NCBI GenBank assembly: GCA_944326015.1
Contig: CALVCJ010000007.1
Location: 1-45,223, forward strand
Direction of reading: 5' to 3'
Origin: Candidatus Gastranaerophilales bacterium
GTDB lineage: Bacteria > Cyanobacteriota > Vampirovibrionia > Gastranaerophilales > Gastranaerophilaceae
DNA length: 45,223 nucleotides
Translations under genes and position numbers: made by a program
The notes under the pieces: generated by a model
What the model saw: only the letters and a program-made list of their open reading frames with translations
What the model was told of the DNA's origin: nothing
Database searches by the model: none
Shown here: piece by piece, positions 1-6,293 of the stretch
Layout: each line of letters starts with the position of its first letter
How positions within the stretch are numbered: the first letter of the stretch is position 1

Positions 1-282
1 GCTGACGGTTACAACGGAACATACAGAAGTACTGATAAAGCGGAAGGTTTTTATACTACAATTGCATACAGACTTACTCAAAAACTGCATATCCTTGCGC
101 GTTACGACCAGTTTGACCCGAACCGCGATATCGCAGATAACAAGCGAAGAGAATATTCCGTTGGTCTCAATTACTTCATAAAAGGTCAGGCACTTCGTTT
201 AATTCTTAATTATGTATTCTGCGATAACGAAGATACAGAAGACAGCCACAGAATTATTCTCGGAACACAAATAGTGCTATAA
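1..282 (+). CDS. C-terminal end of an outer-membrane porin (OprP/OprO-like), partial
   Basis: The window opens inside this reading frame, which runs 93 residues to TAA at 280-282. Residues such as HILARYDQFDPN, EYSVGLNYF and the ending RIILGTQIVL alternate polar and aromatic/hydrophobic positions as in the last beta-strands of a 16-18-stranded barrel. The pattern HILARYDQFDPN...YSVGLNYFI resembles the end of phosphate-selective porin O/P family proteins. That family forms outer-membrane channels for anions, so the cell should have an outer membrane. The last residue is Leu rather than the usual terminal Phe. The beginning of the gene lies outside the window, so signal peptide and substrate preference cannot be judged. 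Family assignment is from pattern only. Confidence 0.7.
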   Translation, partial: ADGYNGTYRSTDKAEGFYTTIAYRLTQKLHILARYDQFDPNRDIADNKRREYSVGLNYFIKGQALRLILNYVFCDNEDTEDSHRIILGTQIVL

Positions 283-291
283 AGTTTATTC

Positions 292-317
292 GGTGGGAAC
301 GCTTCGCGTATCCCACC
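292..317. terminator. Hairpin after the porin gene; probable terminator and dispersed palindrome
   Basis: Perfect arms GGTGGGA and TCCCACC enclose a second stem ACGC/GCGT with loop TTC and one bulged A. It lies 9 nt after the porin stop and before the convergent XRE gene. There is no good T-run, so it may act as an mRNA-end hairpin rather than an intrinsic terminator. The right arm continues as CACCCTAC, a string also found at the end of the element at 14933-15130. Confidence 0.45.
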
Positions 318-353
318 CTACTTTGTACTCAATGAAAATATATTACAAGGAAA

Positions 354-572
354 TCAGGTGTCAGATTTTACCAGGTCTTCTAATTTTAAGTTTAAACCTG
401 ATAATAGAGCCAGTATTGTCGGTAAAGTCGGAGATAATTCTGCACGCTCAATTTTCCCGATATGTGTAGGATTGAGATTGATTTTTTCGCCGAAACTTTC
501 TAAAGAATATCCCTGTCTTATTCGTTCGGCTCGTAGATTTTTCCCGAATTCAATTGCCTTTTTGTATTTCAT
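354..572 (-). CDS. Small XRE-family helix-turn-helix repressor
   Basis: A 72-residue protein that is almost entirely one HTH_3 (Cro/C1-type) domain. GKNLRAERIRQGYSLESFGE forms helices 1-2, NPTHIGKIERAELSPTL carries the recognition helix and the typical IER turn, and TILALLSGLNLKLEDLV closes the fold. It should bind DNA as a dimer. It is divergent from the gene at 687 and the 114-bp gap contains a 45-bp palindrome (602-646), its likely operator. No Shine-Dalgarno precedes the ATG; instead an extended -10 (TG-C-TAAAAT, 579-584) ends exactly 6 nt before it, so the mRNA is probably leaderless. The -35 region falls inside the palindrome, which predicts autoregulation. Confidence 0.85.
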   Translation of the reverse strand: MKYKKAIEFGKNLRAERIRQGYSLESFGEKINLNPTHIGKIERAELSPTLPTILALLSGLNLKLEDLVKSDT

Positions 573-601
573 TTTATAATTTTAGCATATTGACAAATAA
601 G

Positions 602-646
602 TTTTAATCATTAATATGATTATTATAATCATATTAATGATTAAAA
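602..646. promoter_or_regulatory. 45-bp palindromic operator between divergent genes
   Basis: Two perfect 22-nt arms flank a single central T (position 624), so all 22 pairs match. The left arm begins TTTTAATCATTAATATGA. It lies between the XRE regulator (minus strand) and the gene at 687 (plus strand). On the plus strand a TTGACA at 590-595 and TATGAT at 615-620 (19-nt spacer) put the palindrome over the -10 box. On the minus strand it covers the -35 region of the regulator. The arms contain nested ATTAATGATT/AATCATTAAT half-sites, consistent with two dimers binding side by side. Confidence 0.75.
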
Positions 647-686
647 AATGTATAATTATGATAATTAAAAGGAGAAGAAAAAAAAT

Positions 687-1007
687 ATGCAAGAAATCTA
701 TGTTCAAGAACTATATAAATATTTGAAAGAAAAGAATAAAACGATATTTGAGGTTCAATATGTAAAAGACAAAACATTTCAATATGTTATACATGAAGTT
801 TTTAAAGAAACCGTATTAAAGTACGTCTTAGTCCTCATCCATTTTCAACTTATTTGTGATGTTGCAGAAAATTTTAATAATTTTGTTAAAGACAAAACAG
901 AATTTAGACAGAGTAAGATTTTTCTGTCTTATATATACAAAATTATTCATAAACATAATCTTATAGTTAAAGATTTATACAAGCTTGCTAAAAATGTAAA
1001 TCTCTAG
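687..1007 (+). CDS. Hypothetical protein under the palindromic operator
   Basis: A 106-residue, Lys/Phe/Ile-rich protein with no family I recognise. It has a good Shine-Dalgarno (AAAGGAGA) before the ATG, and the promoter overlapping the 45-bp palindrome lies upstream. Predicted as mainly helical and basic, with a hydrophobic stretch around residues 44-58 (VLKYVLVLIHFQLIC), too short and interrupted for a confident membrane helix. Its stop overlaps the stop of the convergent gene at 1004. It is AT-rich and controlled by an adjacent XRE gene, an arrangement common in toxin-antitoxin or prophage-remnant modules, but nothing in the sequence proves such a role. Confidence 0.6.
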   Translation: MQEIYVQELYKYLKEKNKTIFEVQYVKDKTFQYVIHEVFKETVLKYVLVLIHFQLICDVAENFNNFVKDKTEFRQSKIFLSYIYKIIHKHNLIVKDLYKLAKNVNL

Positions 1008-1201
1008 TCTTTTTTATGTTTAACGTCTTCTTTAATTACGATAAGGTTATTGATGATTTTCATAGCACAGGTCGGAAGCACTACATCATCAAGTCCTGAT
1101 GCTATGCTGATAATTTTTCCTGCACCTAATACTACTTCTTCTCCTTTATAGAAGAATTTGTAATCATCTTTTCTGTCTGAACGAATTGTAATCTGGCTCA
1201 T
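1004..1201 (-). CDS. Small hypothetical protein
   Basis: A 65-residue protein beginning MSQITIRSDRKDDYKFFYKG with an AGAGGT Shine-Dalgarno 6-7 nt before its ATG. The N-terminal half is predicted beta-rich (ITIRS, YKFFYKGEEVVLGAGKIISIAS). It has one Cys and a lysine-rich tail (KEDVKHKKD). I do not recognise the family. It converges on the gene at 687, the two stop codons sharing two bases, and lies about 110 bp downstream of the hisS operon on the same strand with no obvious terminator between, so it may be a distal member of that transcript. Confidence 0.55.
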   Translation of the reverse strand: MSQITIRSDRKDDYKFFYKGEEVVLGAGKIISIASGLDDVVLPTCAMKIINNLIVIKEDVKHKKD

Positions 1202-1312
1202 TTTTTACCTCTTTTGTTTATTTTATATCTAACATACTTGTTTGTTGAAATTTTGTCTCAGAACTCAACACGAATTTTTAAACTCACCGGTTAAGACGAT
1301 GCAAATTAATAT

Positions 1313-1657
1313 CTATTTAGCAGGAGGAATAGCACGCTCCCCTTTGCTGTTGTAAAAAATTCCTTCCGCCATAACTTCACTATAAATTTCTTCATCTTGT
1401 TTGAAGCTTTCAGGCGTATAAGGGTATAAATCTATGCAAACATCCATATCTGTTTCGATTTTACCTATAATCGGCCAGATTTGTTCTCTTTTTGATTTAT
1501 CTTCAATATCAAAAATTGCCGCAAGTTCAATGTCTTCGCCTTCATGCATTTTGCCGTCAGTATGAATTCCGAACAAATACATCCCTTTAAAATCATTGAA
1601 AATACGATTAAAGGCTGTTGATAACTTTACAATTACCTCGTTAACAGAATTTGCCAT
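1313..1657 (-). CDS. Nucleotidyltransferase-fold protein with degenerate active site
   Basis: A 114-residue protein shaped like the minimal (MNT/pol-beta type) nucleotidyltransferase domain. The helix SVNEVIVKLSTAFNRIF is followed by MYLFGIHTDGKMHEGEDIELAAIF, where the family normally has FGS-X10-D-X-D. Here Ser is Ile and the second Asp is Glu (GI-X10-DIE), so the classic GS turn is lost. A third acidic strand (MDVCIDLYPY) is present. It starts 3 nt after the hisS stop with AAAGGAT as ribosome binding site, so it is translationally coupled to the tRNA synthetase gene. No HEPN partner is adjacent. The fold assignment is fairly secure; catalytic activity is doubtful. Confidence 0.65.
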   Translation of the reverse strand: MANSVNEVIVKLSTAFNRIFNDFKGMYLFGIHTDGKMHEGEDIELAAIFDIEDKSKREQIWPIIGKIETDMDVCIDLYPYTPESFKQDEEIYSEVMAEGIFYNSKGERAIPPAK

Positions 1658-1660
1658 AAT

Positions 1661-2902
1661 TTATCCTTTTATTTCAGATGTAACCTCTTTTCTGTCAACC
1701 GTAACCTGTTTGGATGTCGACAGATTTTTTATTGAAACTTTGCCTGTATTAATCTCGTCTTCGCCTAAAATCAATGCAAATTTAGCAATTTTTGAGGCTT
1801 TTTCAAGCTGTTTTGTGAACTTTTTATTTGCAAGATCAAATTCTATTTTGAGTCCCTGTCCTCTGAGTTCTTCAGCGAGTTCAAGAGCGTCAGCCGGTGA
1901 ATTTGAGACGATATAGCCGTCAAGTTTTTCAGGTTCAATCTCAGGCAGTAAAGAATTTAATCTTTCCATGCCCATTGCCCAGCCGACAGCGGGTGTATCT
2001 TCGCCGCCGAGATTTTTAACAAGGCTGTCATAGCGCCCGCCGCCGCAGACTGCATTCTGGGAGCCCAGATTGTTTGACTTAATTTCAAAAACAGTTCTGT
2101 TATAGTAATCCAGCCCTCTGACTAAAAGTTTGTTTTCAACATATTTGATTTTTAATTTATCTAAATAAGATTTTACATCTTTGTAATGTTCAGCGCATTC
2201 TTCGCATATAAAATCCGATTGAATAACTTTTTGAATTTCCGGTTTTGCAAAGATTTCTTTACAACTTTCAACTTTGCAGTCTAAAAGTCTTAGAGGATTT
2301 TTTTCATATCTGTTTTGACAATCTTCGCAAAGATTATCAAATTCGGGTTTTAAGACTTCTTTAATCTTTTTTTTGTATTCTTCACGGCATTTCGGGCAGC
2401 CAAGCGAATTTATCTCGACTTCCAAATCGTTTAAACCAAGTGATTTCAAATAATCTACCGCTAAAAGAATGACTTCTGCATCTGCTGTTGGTTCTTTAAT
2501 CCCGAACATTTCAACACCGACCTGATGGAATTGTCTTTGTCTGCCTGCCTGCGGGCGTTCATATCTAAACATAGGGCCTTTGTACCAGAGTTTGACCGGT
2601 GCTGATAATCTTGCCATTCCGTTTTCGATAAACGAGCGTACAACGCCTGCTGTATTTTCGGGGCGTAAAGTTATAGAGCGGTCGCTTTTTTCAAAGGTAT
2701 ACATTTCTTTATTCACTATATCTGTTGTATCGCCGACTCCGCGGGCAAAAAGCTCTGTTGCTTCAAAAATCGGGGTTCTGATTTCTTTGTAACCGGAGCG
2801 GGTGAATATATCAAGGGCATTTTTTTCAAGTTTGTGCCACTGTTCAACTTCCTGAGGTAAAATGTCTTTTGTGCCTTTTTGCGCCTTAATCAATTTTGTC
2901 AT
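1661..2902 (-). CDS. hisS: Histidyl-tRNA synthetase
   Basis: Charges tRNA-His with histidine in the cytoplasm. All class II marks are visible: the N-terminal KGTKDILPQE, motif 2 (FRYERPQAGRQRQFHQ), the histidine-binding LVRGLDYYNRTVFE loop and motif 3 (AVGWAMGMERL), followed by a short anticodon-binding domain. A cysteine-rich insertion (CPKC, CEDC, LDCKVESC, CEEC) is like that in bacterial HisS of the clostridial/cyanobacterial type. I use the ATG at 2902 (413 residues). An upstream in-frame start at 2956 would add an unnatural Phe-rich tail and run through the promoter. A consensus promoter ends 6 nt before this ATG and no Shine-Dalgarno is present, so the mRNA is probably leaderless. Confidence 0.97.
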   Translation of the reverse strand: MTKLIKAQKGTKDILPQEVEQWHKLEKNALDIFTRSGYKEIRTPIFEATELFARGVGDTTDIVNKEMYTFEKSDRSITLRPENTAGVVRSFIENGMARLSAPVKLWYKGPMFRYERPQAGRQRQFHQVGVEMFGIKEPTADAEVILLAVDYLKSLGLNDLEVEINSLGCPKCREEYKKKIKEVLKPEFDNLCEDCQNRYEKNPLRLLDCKVESCKEIFAKPEIQKVIQSDFICEECAEHYKDVKSYLDKLKIKYVENKLLVRGLDYYNRTVFEIKSNNLGSQNAVCGGGRYDSLVKNLGGEDTPAVGWAMGMERLNSLLPEIEPEKLDGYIVSNSPADALELAEELRGQGLKIEFDLANKKFTKQLEKASKIAKFALILGEDEINTGKVSIKNLSTSKQVTVDRKEVTSEIKG

Positions 2903-2908
2903 AAAGTT

Positions 2909-2937
2909 ATTATATAAATTTGAGGGGTAATTGTCAA
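2909..2937 (-). promoter_or_regulatory. Consensus sigma-70 promoter of hisS, leaderless type
   Basis: Read on the minus strand: TTGACA (2937-2932), a 17-nt spacer, then TATAAT (2914-2909). Both boxes are perfect consensus. Only 6 nt separate TATAAT from the hisS ATG, so the expected start of transcription is the A of the ATG. Confidence 0.78.
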
Positions 2938-2971
2938 ATAAAAATCTAAAAAACACTTATGGTCAATATTT

Positions 2972-3205
2972 TCAAATTTCTTCACTGAACTCCAGTTTAA
3001 AACCTAAAATCTGGCATATATAACCCATTTCATACAGTTTAAGTTTATTTTGAGTAAGCCGGTAATTCAAATTTTGCGGCGAATAATATTTACCGCTGTA
3101 TTGCGACAGTTTTTCGGCAAGCATTTTCATTGTCCATGCTTTTTTGGAAAGCATAATTTTAACTTCTTTTTTAGCATTTATTGTTTTTAAATTACCGCTA
3201 AACAT
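2972..3205 (-). CDS. Small helix-turn-helix-like protein
   Basis: A 77-residue protein. Residues 18-77 (from MLSKKAWTMKMLAEKLSQ) resemble a phage-repressor-type domain: 'MKMLAEKLSQYSGKYYSPQNLNYRL' as helix-turn-helix and 'LYEMGYICQILGFKLEF' as the last helices. The start could be the ATG at 3205, preceded by TATAAT 8 nt upstream, or the internal ATG at 3154, where the recognisable domain begins; neither has a strong Shine-Dalgarno. It ends 69 nt upstream of hisS on the same strand. A DNA-binding role is inferred from shape only. Confidence 0.5.
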   Translation of the reverse strand: MFSGNLKTINAKKEVKIMLSKKAWTMKMLAEKLSQYSGKYYSPQNLNYRLTQNKLKLYEMGYICQILGFKLEFSEEI

Positions 3206-3250
3206 ATAAGTAAATTATATATGTAATATTCGGGTAATATCATACACATG

Positions 3251-3279
3251 TTGACAGACTAAAAAAAATGTTGCATAAT
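3251..3279 (+). promoter_or_regulatory. Promoter of the broken prepilin locus
   Basis: TTGACA (3251-3256), 17-nt spacer, CATAAT (3274-3279). It is followed by AAAGGA (3304-3308) and an ATG at 3319, so expression signals survive although the reading frame behind them is broken. Confidence 0.55.
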
Positions 3280-3318
3280 CAAAAATATACTTTTATTAAT
3301 TTAAAGGAAACAAATTGC

Positions 3319-3977
3319 ATGCATAAAAACTCCTAAAACAATACCGAGAAAAGGTGAAAATTTTTGCAAACTATTCGGCAATTACGCAAATCTACTATCT
3401 GGCAGTGAGGAATGTGAAGGCAGCTCTATTACAGAAGGAACTACCTATTTTAGTGACAAAACACCTGATTTGATAATAAGAAACGGTATTCGGCTTTACA
3501 ATCTGAAAGAAGGGTCCCAAACAATTTCAGTTCTTCAAAACAATACAGATACAGGCTTTTATTTTGATTCTGAGGGGAATGAAATAAAGCTTGGTGAAAA
3601 CGGTTATACTGTTTATGCAGATATTGACGGAGCAAACGGGCCTTCCGAATTGTGGAAAGATGTTTATCCATTTTACATAACCATGGACGGTAAAGTCATT
3701 CCTGCTTATGACAAGTCCGCAAACCCTGATGGCAGTGGCGGTGACAGTACAAAACATTTAATGGTAAGCGTGCTCAATGAAACCATAAAAGGCAATAAGC
3801 GTATTGTGGAATGGCTTTCAAAGAGTGCCCGCTTTTTAGATGGTGCATGCCAGTCCGGTTATGTCGGCAGATCAACCCCCTTACTGTTCGAGTTCTTCTA
3901 TATCTTCTCCTGTCTGTTTTGATGCAGGTTCAAACTGTTCATTAAAGCAAATAGCTCCGGTCAAATTTTTCTTATAG
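3319..3977 (+). pseudogene. Headless, frameshifted type IV-like prepilin remnant
   Basis: The ATG at 3319 stops after five codons (MHKNS). Shifted by one base, at a run of five A (3325-3329), an open frame begins TPKTIPRKGENFCKLFGNYANL and continues with the pilin body: TPDLIIRNGIRLYNL, YTVYADIDGANGPSELWKDVYPFYITMDGKVIPAY and KRIVEWLSKSARFLDGACQSGY. This matches the C-terminal globular half of the long prepilin-like proteins of this lineage. The cleavage motif and hydrophobic N-terminal helix (FTLAEVLITLG...) are absent. A second shift at a C5 run (3876-3880) replaces the expected tail; removing one C restores STPYCSSSSISSPVCFD and extends the frame to TAG at 3975-3977. Two homopolymer breaks and a missing head argue for a pseudogene, unless it is a silent cassette. 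Confidence 0.7.
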
Positions 3978-4007
3978 CCCGATTTAATAGTGCACAATAT
4001 AGGGCAA

Positions 4008-4040
4008 AAAAGCGGTATTATTAATGCCGCTTTTATTTTT
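4008..4040. terminator. Bidirectional intrinsic terminator
   Basis: Arms AAAAGCGG (4008-4015) and CCGCTTTT (4027-4034) with further pairing inside, preceded by A-rich and followed by T-rich sequence. It lies between the prepilin remnant (plus) and the end of the gene at 4041 (minus), so it can serve both. Confidence 0.7.
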
Positions 4041-5309
4041 TTAAATATTTTCATCAAAAATTATTCTGTAATACATATCAGCTTTGATGTATTTGTTTAA
4101 GGGTTTTTTCTTCCACAGTTTCAGGTTAATCTCGGCTGGAAGGCGTGTAACTGTAAACATTTTATCGTATTGCATCGGGGAAATATTATTACATCCGTCT
4201 TTAAACTTACAGCTGCCGCCCAGGTGAATATAGTCGGTAAATGTCTTAACATCACTTTCTGCGTTATTGTCTGAAGAAAACATATTTATATTTTTGGACT
4301 TAAAGACATACATGTAATCATACCCGAAATCTCTTGCGTTAAGTCCTGACATCTGTATAGGATATCTTGTGTTTTTACCGTTTACGCTTGCACGGAACTT
4401 TAAAAATTTCCGAGTAAGTTTATAATTCACAACAATCAGACTATTTTCTTTATTATATTGAATTAAGACAGGCAAAAATTTACCGTAATTTTCTGTGCAA
4501 AATTCTCTGTTGTACTCATAGCTCCAGGGAAGAAAAGGAAGGCTTAATCCAACGAGTGCATCTGGATTATTCATTTGTGCGCTGACTTTTGAAGGGCCTT
4601 CAATGCGTTCATGGTAATCACCTTTATAGTCCAGCTGGCCGCATGTTGCAGAACCCCACCACGGCTTATTATCCTGTATCTGCCCGAAAATTAAATCTGA
4701 AGGCTCATAACTTTCTGATGCAAAAAGTGATTTCATAACATAATTTTTTCGCATATCGTAAATTTGTTTTTTGCTCAAATAATCATATTCACTAAGAGGA
4801 TTAACCCTGAGGGTTTGATATTCAATATTGTTCTGAATACGCAAAAGCCGCATATCGTTAAATGAAAAAATCATAGCAGGACAGCAATAATAAAGCACAA
4901 CCGCAAGAATTATGATTTTTGCAGTAATAAGTAAAGGCAGCGGTAAACGTTCAAGTAGAGAAGGTGAATTATATATATCAGACGAATTGCCATTATTATT
5001 TGTTACATTGTATTCATTTACCATGTTTTTATATTCATGCAAGTGCTTGATTGAATTTCGTATAATTTCATCATCCGGTTTAATTTTTAAAACTTCTTCA
5101 AAAATTTGAATTGCATTGTCATAATCACCGACAGCTTCGTAGTAAAAGGCTTTCCATGTCAAAATATCGGCATTTTGGGGCGCATATTGAAGTGCGGTAT
5201 TTATCTGCGACAGGACGTTTTGTTTTTCTTCATCTGTTGAATCTGTTGTAAGTGCCGGAACAATATTTTCAATATTCTCTATAAGTCTTTCAAGTTCTTT
5301 GTCATCCAT
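4041..5309 (-). CDS. TPR-containing single-pass membrane protein, function unknown
   Basis: Start chosen at the ATG at 5309, with AGAGGT a few bases upstream; the longer frame would begin at a TTG without a site. The product is 422 residues. The N-terminal part carries tetratricopeptide-like helices (NADILTWKAFYYEAVGDYDNAIQIFEEVLKIKPDDE), a linker rich in Asn/Ser, then one membrane helix (LLITAKIIILAVVLYYCCPAMIF, about residues 125-147). The remaining ~270 residues, rich in aromatic and charged residues, would lie on the other side of the membrane and contain several Cys. Known TPR modules bind partner proteins. The gene overlaps the upstream membrane-protein gene by 8 nt, so the two are probably translated together. 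Confidence 0.72.
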   Translation of the reverse strand: MDDKELERLIENIENIVPALTTDSTDEEKQNVLSQINTALQYAPQNADILTWKAFYYEAVGDYDNAIQIFEEVLKIKPDDEIIRNSIKHLHEYKNMVNEYNVTNNNGNSSDIYNSPSLLERLPLPLLITAKIIILAVVLYYCCPAMIFSFNDMRLLRIQNNIEYQTLRVNPLSEYDYLSKKQIYDMRKNYVMKSLFASESYEPSDLIFGQIQDNKPWWGSATCGQLDYKGDYHERIEGPSKVSAQMNNPDALVGLSLPFLPWSYEYNREFCTENYGKFLPVLIQYNKENSLIVVNYKLTRKFLKFRASVNGKNTRYPIQMSGLNARDFGYDYMYVFKSKNINMFSSDNNAESDVKTFTDYIHLGGSCKFKDGCNNISPMQYDKMFTVTRLPAEINLKLWKKKPLNKYIKADMYYRIIFDENI

Positions 5310-6198
5310 TGTAACCTCTGAAGCTTTTTTCTTTGATTTTGTCAATTACAAGAATTATGTCGAATATAAAAGAAATTGTCAAAAACATTCCGACAGGTAC
5401 AAATATAAACCATGAGCCGCGCAGAACGCTATCATTAAATATATCTTTTAAGCCTATCAAAAATATTATGCTGATAATAAAAAATACAATTGACATTACT
5501 TTAAAATTTGCTTCCCCGACTGAAGTAAGCACGGGTTTTATTCCTTTATTGAGGTAATCTTCAATTTTTTCCTTTATATCAGCCTGAACACCGGCGCCAC
5601 TGAATCTGTATGAAAAATTATTAATATTTCTACTATAGTTAATTATTTTATATATAAAATTCATTGCATTCAAAGGGGTATTACATAGGGAAAAAGTTTT
5701 GCCGTTTAATACGGTAAAAATAAGTTTTATCTCATTCAAAACGATATATGTCCCGTACTTATTACGGGTTATAGTGGTATTTAAAACCATTTCTAGATTG
5801 CTGATATCACCATAACCGCATATAAAATTGTATTGAGGGCGGTTAAAATTAAACTTTACACGATCGGGTAGAAAAGCAACCGATTTAAGGTTCAAAACAG
5901 AGGCCTGCTCCCGCAGTGCAATATGTCTTGATACTATTGACCATATCAATCCTATATAAAATATACAAGGTAAAATTATAAAAAGCGTCCAGGCTACCCA
6001 GGGATCTTCAGGGTTTTCGGAGAGCAAAGCTTTATAAGCATTAACAAACCAGCTGAAAAAACCTGAAACTGAATAATCAACTCCGGCTGTCATTGTAAGA
6101 TAAAAAACAATAAATGCTGCCGTAATAACCAAAGATAGTACAGCAAAACTCATAATCATACGCAATGATGTTTTACCGGAAACATTATTTATGTACAT
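5302..6198 (-). CDS. Integral membrane protein paired with the TPR protein
   Basis: A 298-residue protein with about four membrane helices: near residues 14-36 (MIMSFAVLSLVITAAFIVFY), 68-90 (WTLFIILPCIFYIGLIW), and two near the C-terminus (VMSIVFFIISIIFLIGL and WFIFVPVGMFLTISFIFDIIL). The middle ~140 residues form a soluble domain of beta character (VLNTTITRNKYGTYIVLNEIKLIF). No family is recognised. Its start is the ATG at 6198 behind AAAGG. It is the first gene of a two-gene operon whose second gene overlaps its stop, suggesting a membrane complex of both products. Confidence 0.68.
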   Translation of the reverse strand: MYINNVSGKTSLRMIMSFAVLSLVITAAFIVFYLTMTAGVDYSVSGFFSWFVNAYKALLSENPEDPWVAWTLFIILPCIFYIGLIWSIVSRHIALREQASVLNLKSVAFLPDRVKFNFNRPQYNFICGYGDISNLEMVLNTTITRNKYGTYIVLNEIKLIFTVLNGKTFSLCNTPLNAMNFIYKIINYSRNINNFSYRFSGAGVQADIKEKIEDYLNKGIKPVLTSVGEANFKVMSIVFFIISIIFLIGLKDIFNDSVLRGSWFIFVPVGMFLTISFIFDIILVIDKIKEKSFRGYNG

Positions 6199-6293
6199 AA
6201 TAACCAGCCTTTTTGAGTAAATTGTATCATATTTTTTGTTTGTTGTAAACAGTTTGTATGTTTTTGGTATAATCCAGAAGAGGAGTTAAAAAA

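Noticed and set aside
2903..2956. Longer N-terminus for HisS
   Set aside because: The added residues are unlike any HisS and overlap a perfect promoter ending 6 nt before the internal ATG.
3450..3757. Minus-strand frames over the prepilin remnant
   Set aside because: The plus strand shows clear pilin residues in the same DNA; the opposite frames have no family pattern.
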